Below are positions 25,881-35,300 of a stretch of DNA of 64,000 nt, in pieces. Origin of the DNA: CAWBOV01 sp963790525 (GTDB taxonomy: Bacteria; Actinomycetota; Actinomycetes; Mycobacteriales; Jatrophihabitantaceae); the NCBI GenBank assembly GCA_963790525.1, contig CAWBOV010000003.1, positions 248,001 to 312,000 of the forward strand, given 5' to 3'. Each line of letters begins with the position of its first letter. Position 1 is the stretch's first letter. A program made the translations under genes and the position numbers. Under the pieces are notes generated by a model that worked only from the letters and a program-made list of their open reading frames with translations, made no database searches and was not told the origin of the DNA.

Positions 25881-28498
25881 GCGCCCCGCGGTTCTCGGTG
25901 GTCACCGCCGTCCACAACGTCAGCCGGTTCCTGCCCGAGTTCATCGACTCGATCGAGGCGCAGACGTTCGGCCTAGACCGCCTCGAGGTGATCGCCGTGG
26001 ACGACGGCTCGACCGACGACTCCCTCGTGCTCCTCAAGGAGTGGGCGGCGCGGCGCCCCGGCCTGGTCACGGTGCTGACGAAGCAGAACGGCGGCCAGGG
26101 CTCGGCGCGCAACCTCGGGCTCGACCACGTGCGGGGTGAGTGGGTCACCTTCCCGGACCCCGACGATGTGCTGGACCCCGACTACTTCACCGTCGTGGAC
26201 AGGTTCCTGACCGCCAACCCCTCCGCGGTGATGGCCGCGACCGCGCGCATCCTCTGGTACGAGGACACCGGCGTCGTCTCCGACACCCACCCCCTCAAGG
26301 GCATGTTCGGCAGCCGGGACCAGCTCGTCGATCTCGACGTCTTCCCGGACTACTTCCACGGCAGCGCTCCCGCGGCGTTCCTGCGTACGGACATCCTGGA
26401 GAGCCAGGGGTTGCGCTTCGACACCGAGATCCGCCCCAACTTCGAGGACGGTCACTTCTGCGGGCGGTACCTGCTCGCCGCGCAGGCGCCGGTGGTGGCC
26501 TTCCTGGGCTCGGCGCGCTACATCTACCGCAAGCGCGCCGACGGCACGTCGACCCTGCAGAACGGGCTGCTCCAGCCGAGCCGGTTCACGGTCGTGCCCC
26601 GCCGCGGCTATCTGGACCTGCTCACGCACGGTGTCGCCGAGGGCCGGTACGTGGCCGAATGGGTGCAGAACTTCGTCCTCTACGAGCTCTCGTTCTACTT
26701 CAGCAGCGACCTGCGGATGTCCGGCGCGACCGCGGCGCACGGAGCCATCGCCGAGGAGTTCGTGGCGACGCTGAAGGAGATCGCGGACCGGCTGGACCCG
26801 CGGGTGGTGTCGGCCTTCGGCATCCGCCGCTTCGACCCGGTCTGGCGCGACATCCTGCTGCACGGGCTTTCGGGGGAGCCCTGGGTGACCCCGTACGCCG
26901 TCCTCGACGCCCACGACCCCGGCCGCAACCTGATCCGGATGTCCTACCGCTTCGTCGGCCCGGCGCCGGAGGAGACGATCCTGTCCGCCGGGCGCCCGGT
27001 CGAGGTCGGCGACGGGAAGGTCTGGACGCACGAGTACTTCGACCACGACCTGATGCAGGAGCGGGTGGCGTGGGTCCCCGCCGACGCGCCCCTGCGGGTG
27101 CTGCTCGACGGCCGGGCCGTGCCGCTCCAGCCAGGGTGGCAGGAGTTCCCCTCCACGATCGTCGGTCCGGCCGACCTGCGCCGCTGGGGCACCCGCGGAG
27201 GGACCCACGTGCCGCCGCACCCGCTGCGACTGCCGACCAGGATCGTGCGGCGGCTCGCCGGTACCTGGCCGGTGCGGCGCCGCTTCGGTGACGCGTGGGT
27301 GCTGATGGATCGGGTGCACGACGCCGACGACAACGCCGAGCGGCTCTTCCGGTACCTGCGCGACACCCGCCCGGACATCAACGCCTGGTTCGTGCTGGAG
27401 CGGGGGACACCGGACTGGCAGCGGCTCGAGCGCGACGGTTACGGCTCCCGCCTCGTCCCGCACGGCGGGGTGCTGTGGCGGCTGGTGATGCTCAACTGCC
27501 GCCACCTGATCTCCTCGCACGCGGACGCGCCCGTCCACCGCCCGCCGGCGATCATGCGGATGAAGCCGACGCCGCAGTGGAAGTACACCTTCCTGCAGCA
27601 CGGGGTGATCAAGGACGACCTGTCCCGGTGGCTCAATCCCAAGAAGGTCGACCTGTTCGTGACGAGCACGCCGCAGGAGCAGCGGTCCATCGCCGGTGAC
27701 GGGACGCACTACGTCTACACCACGCGCGAGGCGAAGATGACCGGGCTCGCGCGCTTCGACCGGCTGCGCGAGCTGGGACAGGCCGTCCCGCTGGAACGGC
27801 GGCGGTGGATCCTCGTCTGCCCGACCTGGCGGTACTGGCTCACGCCTCCGCTCGCGGTCGGATCGCAGCGGCGGGAGGTGCACGACGGGTTCTTCGACAG
27901 CGAGTACGTCCGCGAGTGGACGGCGTTCCTCGCCGACGAGCGGCTGCACGCGCTGGCCGAGAAGCACGACCTGAGCATCGGGTTCCTGCCGCATCCCAAC
28001 ATCCAGCCCGCGCTCGCCCGGATGCGGCTGCCGGCGCACGTGCACGCGCTCACCTTCGCCGGCCAGGACGTCCAGCAGATGATCGCCGATGCCGCGCTGA
28101 TGGTCACCGACTACTCCTCGATGTCCTACAACGCGGCCTACCTCGACCGGCCGGTGGTCTACTTCCAGTTCGACGCCGAGCTCGTCAACGGAGGCGCGCA
28201 CGTCGGCCGGCCGGGTTACTTCGACTACACCCGCGACGGGTTCGGTCCGGTCACCCGGACCGTCGAAGAGACGGTCGGGGAGGTCGTCACGATCGCCGAC
28301 GAGCAGGGATTGCTCCCCGCGGCGGACTACCAGCGGCGCATCGACGCGTCGTTCCCCCAGCGCGACGGGCGGTGCTGCGAACGCACGGTCGCGGCGATCG
28401 AGGCGATGGATCCGGCCCCGCGCCGCTCGCGCGGCTACCTGCGGTCGATCCGGCGCATCGCGGCGACGGTGCGCTCGCAGCACCGCCCGTCGCGGTAG
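25877..28498 (+). CDS. Fused GT2 / TagF-like polymerase, copy 4, with 3' overlap onto the opposite gene
   Basis: This 873-residue protein starts at GTG 25877, overlapping copy 3. GT2: FSVVTAVHNVSRFLPEFI, DDGSTDD and FPDPDD near 92. Linker: AEWVQNFVLYELSFYFSSD. TagF-like domain: LQHGVIKDDLSRWLN near 571, FLPHPNIQPAL near 704, VTDYSSMSYNAAY, RPVVYFQFD and RPGYFDY. It lacks the long Arg-rich repeat tail of copies 2 and 3. Instead its last 21 codons (28435-28498) are read antisense to the conserved end of the convergent TagF-like gene. The resulting tail, GYLRSIRRIAATVRSQHRP, is still basic. The gene probably lost its own 3' end and reads into its neighbour. Confidence 0.85.
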   Translation: MSAPRFSVVTAVHNVSRFLPEFIDSIEAQTFGLDRLEVIAVDDGSTDDSLVLLKEWAARRPGLVTVLTKQNGGQGSARNLGLDHVRGEWVTFPDPDDVLDPDYFTVVDRFLTANPSAVMAATARILWYEDTGVVSDTHPLKGMFGSRDQLVDLDVFPDYFHGSAPAAFLRTDILESQGLRFDTEIRPNFEDGHFCGRYLLAAQAPVVAFLGSARYIYRKRADGTSTLQNGLLQPSRFTVVPRRGYLDLLTHGVAEGRYVAEWVQNFVLYELSFYFSSDLRMSGATAAHGAIAEEFVATLKEIADRLDPRVVSAFGIRRFDPVWRDILLHGLSGEPWVTPYAVLDAHDPGRNLIRMSYRFVGPAPEETILSAGRPVEVGDGKVWTHEYFDHDLMQERVAWVPADAPLRVLLDGRAVPLQPGWQEFPSTIVGPADLRRWGTRGGTHVPPHPLRLPTRIVRRLAGTWPVRRRFGDAWVLMDRVHDADDNAERLFRYLRDTRPDINAWFVLERGTPDWQRLERDGYGSRLVPHGGVLWRLVMLNCRHLISSHADAPVHRPPAIMRMKPTPQWKYTFLQHGVIKDDLSRWLNPKKVDLFVTSTPQEQRSIAGDGTHYVYTTREAKMTGLARFDRLRELGQAVPLERRRWILVCPTWRYWLTPPLAVGSQRREVHDGFFDSEYVREWTAFLADERLHALAEKHDLSIGFLPHPNIQPALARMRLPAHVHALTFAGQDVQQMIADAALMVTDYSSMSYNAAYLDRPVVYFQFDAELVNGGAHVGRPGYFDYTRDGFGPVTRTVEETVGEVVTIADEQGLLPAADYQRRIDASFPQRDGRCCERTVAAIEAMDPAPRRSRGYLRSIRRIAATVRSQHRPSR

Positions 28499-30621
28499 GC
28501 GAACGCGCGTTCCATCCGGGCGGCGTACTCCGGGTCGGCGCCCGCTCCGGACGCCAGCTCCTCCAGCGCGCGCAGGGTCGCGTCCGTCGTCTCGGTGATC
28601 GGGCCGTACCCCTGCTGCTCGTAGCTCCAGTCACCTAGCCGGTAGAGGTGCCCGCCGCTGAAGAAGGTCGCCCGGTCGAACTGGTAGTAGACGACGGGCC
28701 TGCGGATGTAGGCCGCCTCGATGGCGAGCGAGGAGTAGTCGGTGAGCAGGACCGCCGCCTCGGACAGCACCTGCTGGATGTCGACGTCGCTGAACCGGCG
28801 CGCCTGCACGTGGTCGGGCAGCGGGCTCGTGGCGAGATAGTCCTGCATGTTCGGGTGGGGGATGAAGGTCACCTGCCAGCCGGCCCGTTCGCACAGCTCG
28901 CGCAGCCGCGCAGAACCGAGCAGCTCCCGCCAGGCCACGGCGTACCCGGACTCCCAGAAGCCGTCCAGCAGCGCCCGCTGGTTGCCGACCGTCTGCTCGC
29001 CCAGCAGCTCCCGCCGCCAGGTGGGCATCACCACCAGCCGGGTGCGATCGCCCCGCTCGCCCAGCCGCAGCAGGCGATCGTGGCGGGGCAGGCCGGTCAG
29101 CACGACCTCGAGATCGGTGAAGACGTAGGGCGTGCCGTCGTCGACGATCGCGTTGTGCTCGTCCTGCGTGGTCGTGACGAACGCGTCGATCGGCTTGGCG
29201 TTGAGCCAGCGTGACAGGTCGTGCTTGATCACCCCGTGCTGCAGGAAGGTGAACCGCCAGCGGCCGGGTCCGAGCAGGTGACGCCGGAACGGGTTCACCA
29301 CGTAGCTGTCGACCTGCGACGAGGCGAGGTGCACGCAGTTGAGCAGCGCGACGAAGTGCTCGCTCGACCCGTAGTCGATGAGGCGGAAACCCTCCTGCGC
29401 AAGGCGATCCCAGTCGGCGCTGTCCCGCGCCAGGACGAACCAGGCGTTCACCGTCGGCTCGTGCTCGCGCAGGTGGCGGTACAGGTGCTCGGCGTTGTCC
29501 TGCGCCGTCGTGTCGCGGTCCATCAGCAGCCACGCGTCGGCGTACCGCTCGCGGGCCCGTGCGCCGCGGGCCGTGCGCCGGATGCCAAGGTCGGACAGCA
29601 CCCGCCGACCTACCCCGCGGTTCTCGGCGAGAATCCTGCGGTACCGGGCGATCCGGCTCGGCGGCGGCGGCGCGGGCAGCGCGATCTCCCCGTCCGGGTC
29701 CACGGCGAGGATGGCGTCCTGGGGGATCCAGGCGATGCGCTCGCTGAGCAACGGGCGGCCGAGGACGTCGACGCTGCGGATCTTGGCGTGCGACGGCTGG
29801 TACGGCAGCCCACCGACGGTGATGGTCTCCTCCGGCTGCGCACCGGCGAACAGGTAGTTCACGCGCAGCAGACCGCGTCCAGGGTCGCGGCGGATGTGTG
29901 GCACCGCATGCCCGGCGCGGCCGCGAGCCCCGAGCAGCAAGGCCATCCGCAGGTCGTCGGTGACGTCCGGCCCACCCGCGCCGAGGATCGCGGAGTCGTC
30001 CAGATGGGGCAGGATCGCGACGAGGGAACGGTGGAAGGCGTCGGTGGCTTCAGGCGGCAGGGCGGCCGTCGTCATGTACAGGCGGCTGTCCTCGGCGAGA
30101 TAGGTCAGCAGCTGAGTCGCGACGAGGTGCTGCAACCAGGCCGGGACCCGTCCGCGTCGCTCGTGCTCGGCGGCGAGCAGGTCGACGTAGCGCTGCGGCA
30201 CAACGGTGTAACGCTCAACGCGCTGCCAGTCCGGTGTGGCCGGCGCGATGCGGCGTCCGGGAGCGAGCGCGATGGTCTGCTGTGCCGATGCCGCAAGGGA
30301 TTGCGCGATGAGCAGGGGGATCGCCAGGTCCCGCTCCACCGCCTCCTCCGGGCGCAGCGCGTGCTCGACCAGGTGCGAGCGCCGGAACCCCACCACGGCA
30401 CGGTCGACCACGAGCCCCTGCGGGAAGGCGCCGACGTCCACCACCCGGCGGGCCCGCGCCCTGGCCCCGACGAAGGCGATGTCCGCCCGGGGCGGGGTGT
30501 TGGCGATGGCGACCAGGTCCGATCGGGTGAACTGCTCCTCCGGCCCGGCGAAGACGACCCACTTCGTGTCCTGCGGCAGCGGTTCGCCCGGGCGCACGAT
30601 TCCGACGTCCCTGCGGCTCAC
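28435..30621 (-). CDS. TagF-like polymerase with truncated, degenerate GT2 region
   Basis: This 728-residue protein aligns with the fused copies but lacks about the first 95 GT2 residues, including DDGSTDD. Where the others read WVxFPDPDD it reads WVVFAGPEE, so the metal-binding aspartates are gone. The linker (VPAWLQHLVATQLLTYL) and the TagF-like domain are intact: LQHGVIKHDLSRWLN near 460, FIPHPNMQ near 587, LTDYSSLAIEAAY and RPVVYYQFD. The GTG at 30621 forms a GTGA overlap with the stop of the separate GT2 gene upstream, so the active GT2 may be supplied in trans. Its 3' end overlaps fused copy 4 tail-to-tail by 64 bases. TagF-type transferase activity is expected; glycosyl transfer by this chain is not. 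Confidence 0.83.
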   Translation of the reverse strand: MSRRDVGIVRPGEPLPQDTKWVVFAGPEEQFTRSDLVAIANTPPRADIAFVGARARARRVVDVGAFPQGLVVDRAVVGFRRSHLVEHALRPEEAVERDLAIPLLIAQSLAASAQQTIALAPGRRIAPATPDWQRVERYTVVPQRYVDLLAAEHERRGRVPAWLQHLVATQLLTYLAEDSRLYMTTAALPPEATDAFHRSLVAILPHLDDSAILGAGGPDVTDDLRMALLLGARGRAGHAVPHIRRDPGRGLLRVNYLFAGAQPEETITVGGLPYQPSHAKIRSVDVLGRPLLSERIAWIPQDAILAVDPDGEIALPAPPPPSRIARYRRILAENRGVGRRVLSDLGIRRTARGARARERYADAWLLMDRDTTAQDNAEHLYRHLREHEPTVNAWFVLARDSADWDRLAQEGFRLIDYGSSEHFVALLNCVHLASSQVDSYVVNPFRRHLLGPGRWRFTFLQHGVIKHDLSRWLNAKPIDAFVTTTQDEHNAIVDDGTPYVFTDLEVVLTGLPRHDRLLRLGERGDRTRLVVMPTWRRELLGEQTVGNQRALLDGFWESGYAVAWRELLGSARLRELCERAGWQVTFIPHPNMQDYLATSPLPDHVQARRFSDVDIQQVLSEAAVLLTDYSSLAIEAAYIRRPVVYYQFDRATFFSGGHLYRLGDWSYEQQGYGPITETTDATLRALEELASGAGADPEYAARMERAFAYRDGRCCERTVAAMRRIDRR

Positions 30622-31640
30622 GGCCGCTGCCCCGGCCGCAGTCGCCGTGCCAGCCGGTTGGCCAGCTGGGCGGCGCGGAAGGCGCGGTAGTCGTCGCGTT
30701 CGATCAGCCGCACCTTCACCCCGGCCATGCCGCGCGGCAGGTACCCGGGCGGCCTGTGGCTGCGGAACGCGGCGGAGGCGGCGTGGAAGAACTCCTCGCG
30801 GACGTCGGCCGGGATCCGCCCGTCGGCCTCCAGCACCGTCGGGACGTGGCGGGTCATCCGGTCGACCAGCCACGGGCGCCACGGTTCCAGCTCGGCGTGG
30901 GCGTCGAGGTAGTCGAATGCCCTGCCGTACTGGGCGAACAGGTCCAGGTGCCGGCGCCCGGAGGAGCTGAGGATGCTGCCGCCCGTCCGCTGCCGGTAGA
31001 GGTAGCAGGTGCGGTCGAGCGTCGCGATCGACCGCGCCGTCCAGAGCACCGGGTAGGTCCACGGGATGTCCTCGTAGTAGCCGGTGGGGAACGCGAAGCC
31101 CCGGTCGGCGAGGAAGTCCCGCCGGTAGGCCTTGTTCCAGGCCGAGGGCAGGATCTCGAGCAGGTCCGGGCGCTGGGTTGCCGCGACCTCGACCTCGGGG
31201 GAGAGCCGCGCCGATCTCGGGTCCGGCACCACGCTGCCATCGGGGAAACTCCGCGCGAAGCCGAACAGGACGACGTCGGCGGCCGGCGCACCCGCGACCC
31301 GTTCGGCGATCGCCGCCAGGGCACCGTCGGCAAGGGTGTCGTCGCTGTCCAGGAAGAGCACCCACCGCCCCTGCGCCCGTTCCAGTCCGGTGTTGCGCGC
31401 CATCCCCAACCCGACGTTGTGACTGAGGTGCTCGACCTGCAGGCGGGGATCGCGACCGGCACGCTCGTCCAGCAGCGCCGGCCCGTCGTCGGTCGAGGCG
31501 TCGTCGACGGCGACCACCTCGACGTCGGTGAACGACTGGCCCAGCACGGAGTCCAGGCATTCGCCCAGATAGTCGGCGACGTTGTGGACGGGCATCACGA
31601 CGGTGAACGCCGGCGGCGGTTTCGCGGCGGCCTCGGGCAC
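30618..31640 (-). CDS. Stand-alone GT2 glycosyltransferase coupled to the TagF-like gene
   Basis: This 340-residue protein is a GT2 domain with intact motifs: FTVVMPVHNVADYLGECL, DDASTDD near 42 and the metal site LFLDSDD near 95. The acceptor region includes WNKAYRRDFL and YYEDIPWTYP. It is more canonical (LDSDD) than the fused copies (PDPDD), so it is not simply the missing front half of the downstream protein. The GTG at 31640 follows TAGTCT (31647-31652, minus strand) by six bases, suggesting a leaderless transcript. Its stop overlaps the GTG of the TagF-like gene, making a two-gene operon convergent with the fused array. It probably provides the glycosyl transfer step that its partner lacks. 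Confidence 0.85.
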   Translation of the reverse strand: MPEAAAKPPPAFTVVMPVHNVADYLGECLDSVLGQSFTDVEVVAVDDASTDDGPALLDERAGRDPRLQVEHLSHNVGLGMARNTGLERAQGRWVLFLDSDDTLADGALAAIAERVAGAPAADVVLFGFARSFPDGSVVPDPRSARLSPEVEVAATQRPDLLEILPSAWNKAYRRDFLADRGFAFPTGYYEDIPWTYPVLWTARSIATLDRTCYLYRQRTGGSILSSSGRRHLDLFAQYGRAFDYLDAHAELEPWRPWLVDRMTRHVPTVLEADGRIPADVREEFFHAASAAFRSHRPPGYLPRGMAGVKVRLIERDDYRAFRAAQLANRLARRLRPGQRP

Positions 31641-31788
31641 CGGCTCAGACTACTGCCGCAGCCCGCCGACCTCGCGCGCGCGGGCGCTCGCCGGGCCGTC
31701 GGTGGGGTGCGCCGTTACACTGGCCCGTACGCCACTCTCGCCCAACTGGTCACTGAGACCACATCGGTACCAGAGTTCAGGAGCGCAG

Positions 31789-32385
31789 TTGCCCCCCCAG
31801 CAGCAGCCAGGCACGATCCGAATCCGCCGCGGTGCCACCGTGCTCGCGGCCGCCGCAGCCCTCGCCCTCACCGTCAGCGCCTGCTCCTCCAGCTCACCGT
31901 CGGCCGCGCCGGCGGAGACGGTGACCGTGGGGCCGGCATCGTCGTCGGCCCCGGCCTCGCCGAGTGCCGTGGTCACGGACTCCTCCGTCGGTGCCACCAC
32001 GCCGGCCGGCACGCCGACAGGTGTCTCCAGCGCGCCCACCACCGCGACGCCCACGCCCACGCCGACGTCGACGCCGATGCAGAAGGTCGTGGACGTCCAG
32101 ATCACCCGCGGTGGCTGGAGCGCCTCGACGCGGACCGTCAGCGTGGCCGCGATCGTCCCCGGGGTACTCGTCGACGCCGCGACCTGCACCTTGCGCCTCA
32201 GCCGCGGCGGGGTGACGCGCGCGGTCACCCGGACCGCCCGATCCGACGCGTCCTCGATGCAGTGCGGCACGCTGGCCGTCGCCGGTTCCCAGGTGAGCGC
32301 CGGCGCCTGGCGCGCCGTCGTCTCCTTCGCCTCTGCCACCGCGGTCGGGACCTCCGACCCGCTGACGATCACGGTCGGCTCGTGA
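31789..32385 (+). CDS. Putative lipoprotein with Ser/Thr/Pro-rich linker
   Basis: This 198-residue protein begins at TTG 31789 with AGGAGC six bases upstream; TACACT at 31716-31721 is a plausible -10 box. A signal peptide (RRGATVLAAAAALALTVSAC) ends in the lipobox VSAC. A low-complexity Ala/Ser/Thr/Pro linker of about 75 residues follows, then a C-terminal domain of about 95 residues that looks all-beta, with two cysteines (ATCTLRL and MQCGTL) placed to form a disulfide. I do not recognise the domain. The stop overlaps the GTG of the next gene (GTGA), so it is co-translated with the secreted FG-GAP protein and probably acts with it at the cell surface. Confidence 0.65.
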   Translation: MPPQQQPGTIRIRRGATVLAAAAALALTVSACSSSSPSAAPAETVTVGPASSSAPASPSAVVTDSSVGATTPAGTPTGVSSAPTTATPTPTPTSTPMQKVVDVQITRGGWSASTRTVSVAAIVPGVLVDAATCTLRLSRGGVTRAVTRTARSDASSMQCGTLAVAGSQVSAGAWRAVVSFASATAVGTSDPLTITVGS

Positions 32386-35300
32386 GGTCGCGCGCGCGCA
32401 CCCGCGCCCTCGGGCTGGTGCTCGCCCTGATCGCGTCGCTGGCCGTCGTGGTGCAGGGACAGACCTCGGCGGCCGCGCTCTCGGGATCCCAGTTCCAGGC
32501 CGGCAACATCATCAGCGACTCGGTCTTCTACGACTCGACCGCGCTGACGGCCGGTGGCGTGCAGAGCTTCCTCAACGCCAAGTACCAGGGCTGCGACAGC
32601 GGCTACGTCTGCGTGCGCGACTACCGGACGAAGACGACCTCCCACCCGGCCGAGTCGGGGCTGTGCAGCGCCTACACCGGGCGGTCCAGCGAGACCGCGG
32701 CCGCGATCATCGCCAACGTCGGCCGGGCCTGCGGGATCAATCCCCAGGTGCTGATCGTCCTGCTGCAGAAGGAATCCGGGCTGATCACCTCGACCTCCCC
32801 GGACTACCAGACCGCCGCCGGGTTCGGCTGTCCCGACTCCACCGGATGCGCATCCCAGTACTTCGGCTTCTTCAACCAGGTCTATCTCGCCGCCCGCCAG
32901 TTCCGGCTCTACCGCCTCAACCCGAACGATTACGGCTACGTGGCCGGTCAGACCAACTACATCCTCTACAACCCGGACACCAGCTGTGGTCGCGGCGCGG
33001 TCTACATCCAGAACCAGGCGACCGCGGGCCTGTACGACTACACGCCCTACCAGCCGAACAAGGCCGCGCTGGCGAACCTGTCAGGAACCGGGGACTCGTG
33101 CAGCACCTACGGCAACCGCAACTTCTGGGTCTTCTTCAACTCGTGGTTCACCGTCCCCAGCGCGCCCTACGACGCGGGCGGCCTGCTGGCGACGAAGGCC
33201 GACGGAACGCTCTGGTACTACCGCAACACGGGCAGCGCGGCCACGCCCTTCCCGACCGGGGTGCAGATCGGCCTGAGCGGCTGGCAGGGGTTCACCGTCG
33301 TCGACACCGGCGACGTCAACCGGGACGGGCTGGCCGACGTGATCGCGCGCAAGGCCGACGGATCGCTGTGGCTGTACCTGAACAACGGCACCAGCCTGCC
33401 CTACGGCAGCGCGCAGGAGATCGGTGTATCGGGCTGGAACGCCTTCAGCAGCCTCGTCGTTGCCGACGTCGACGGCGACGGCCGGGCCGACCTGGTGGCC
33501 GCCAGGCCCGACGGCTCGCTGTGGCTCTACCGCAACGACGGCAACGCCGCGCATCCCTTCGCGGGCTCCACCAGGATCGGCAGCGGCTGGCAGGTGTACC
33601 GGACGCTGATCCTGGCCGACGTCACCGGCGACGGGCTGGCCGACCTGCTCGGCATCAGGCCGGACGGTTCCCTGTGGCTCTACCGGGGCAACGGGAGCGC
33701 GCATCCCTTCGGCGGATCGACCGAGATCGGCTCCGGCGGCTGGCAGAGCTTCCGTTCGGTGGTCGCCTCCGACGTGGACGTCGACGGGCGGGCGGACCTG
33801 CTGGCGACGACCGGCGCCGGCAACCTGGTGCGCTACCACAACGGCGGCGGAGGCCGTCCGTTCGCCGCGGGCGTCACCATCGGCCACGGCGGCTGGCAGG
33901 CCTTCACCCGGCTCGCGTCGTCGCAGGTGCCCGTCCCGCGCCAGGGCGTCACCTCCGACGTGGTCGCGGCCAGGTCCGACGGCAGCCTGTGGTCCTTCGC
34001 CAACGACTCGCCACCGGCGCCCTTCCCGACCGCGACCAGGATCGGCTCCGGGTGGAACGCTTTCGACCTGCTCACGACGGGCGACGTCACCGGCGACGGG
34101 AAGGCCGACCTCGTCGCGCGCAGACCGGACGGCTCACTGTGGCTCTATCGCGGAAGCGGCAGCGCGAGCCATCCGTACTCGACGGGGGCGCGGATCGGCG
34201 CGACGGGCTGGGGCGTCTACCCCCGGATGGTCCTGGCCGACGTGACCGGCGACGGCAAGGCCGACCTTCTCGTCACCGGGGCCGACGGTTCGCTGTGGAT
34301 GTACCGCAACACCGGGTCGGCCACGCGACCGTTCACCACGCGGCTCCGGCTGGGAGTCGGCGGATGGGGCTCGCTGCGCTCGCTCACCGCGGCTGACGTC
34401 ACCGGCGACGGACGGATCGACCTGCTCGTCACCACCTCCGCGGGCGTGATGGAGGTCTTCGCCAACACCGGCAGCGCCGGCCGTCCCTATGCAGTGGCGC
34501 ATCGCATCGGCTCGGGTTGGCAGGATGTCACCTCGCTGCGGCCACTGGCGCCGGCTGTTCCCGAGGCCGGGGCGCCCGCCGATCTGGTGGCCACCGCGGC
34601 GGACGGGTCGCTGTGGTTCTACCGCAACAGCGGCAACCGGTATCACCCCTACGGCGCGGGCGCCCGGATCGGCGCGGAGGGGTGGAACGGGCTCACCCCG
34701 TTGCTGTCCGCCGATGTCGACGGCGACGGCCGGGCCGACCTGCTCGGCCGCACCTCGAGCGGCGCGCTGCTGCTCTACCGCGGCGCCGGCGCAGGGCCGT
34801 TGTCGCCCGGACGCCGCGTCGGCACGAGCGGGTGGGCCGGCTTCGCCCTGATGGCCGCCGGGGACGTCAACGGCGACGGCCGCGCCGACCTGGTCCTGAC
34901 GAAGTCCTCGGGCACCCTCTGGTACTACCCCAACACCGGCGACCCGTCGCGTCCGTACGCGGGCGGCACGGTGATCGGCGCGAGCGGGTGGGCGGGATTC
35001 CGTACCCTGGCCGTGGGCGACGTGACCGGTGACGGGCGGGCCGATCTGGTGCTGACCAAGGCGGACGGTTCGCTGTGGATCTACCGGAACACGGGCAACG
35101 CCACGCACCCGTACGCCAGCGGCTTCATGCTGTCGCGGACGGGCTGGCAGGCCTTCCCGCGGGTGCTGCTGGGCGACGTCAACGGGGACGGACTGGCCGA
35201 CATCGTCGCCGTCCGCAGCAACGGCTCGCTCTGGCTGTTCCCGAACCAGCACAGCCCGACGCACACGTTCGCCCCCAAGTCCGAGATCGGAGCCGGCGGC

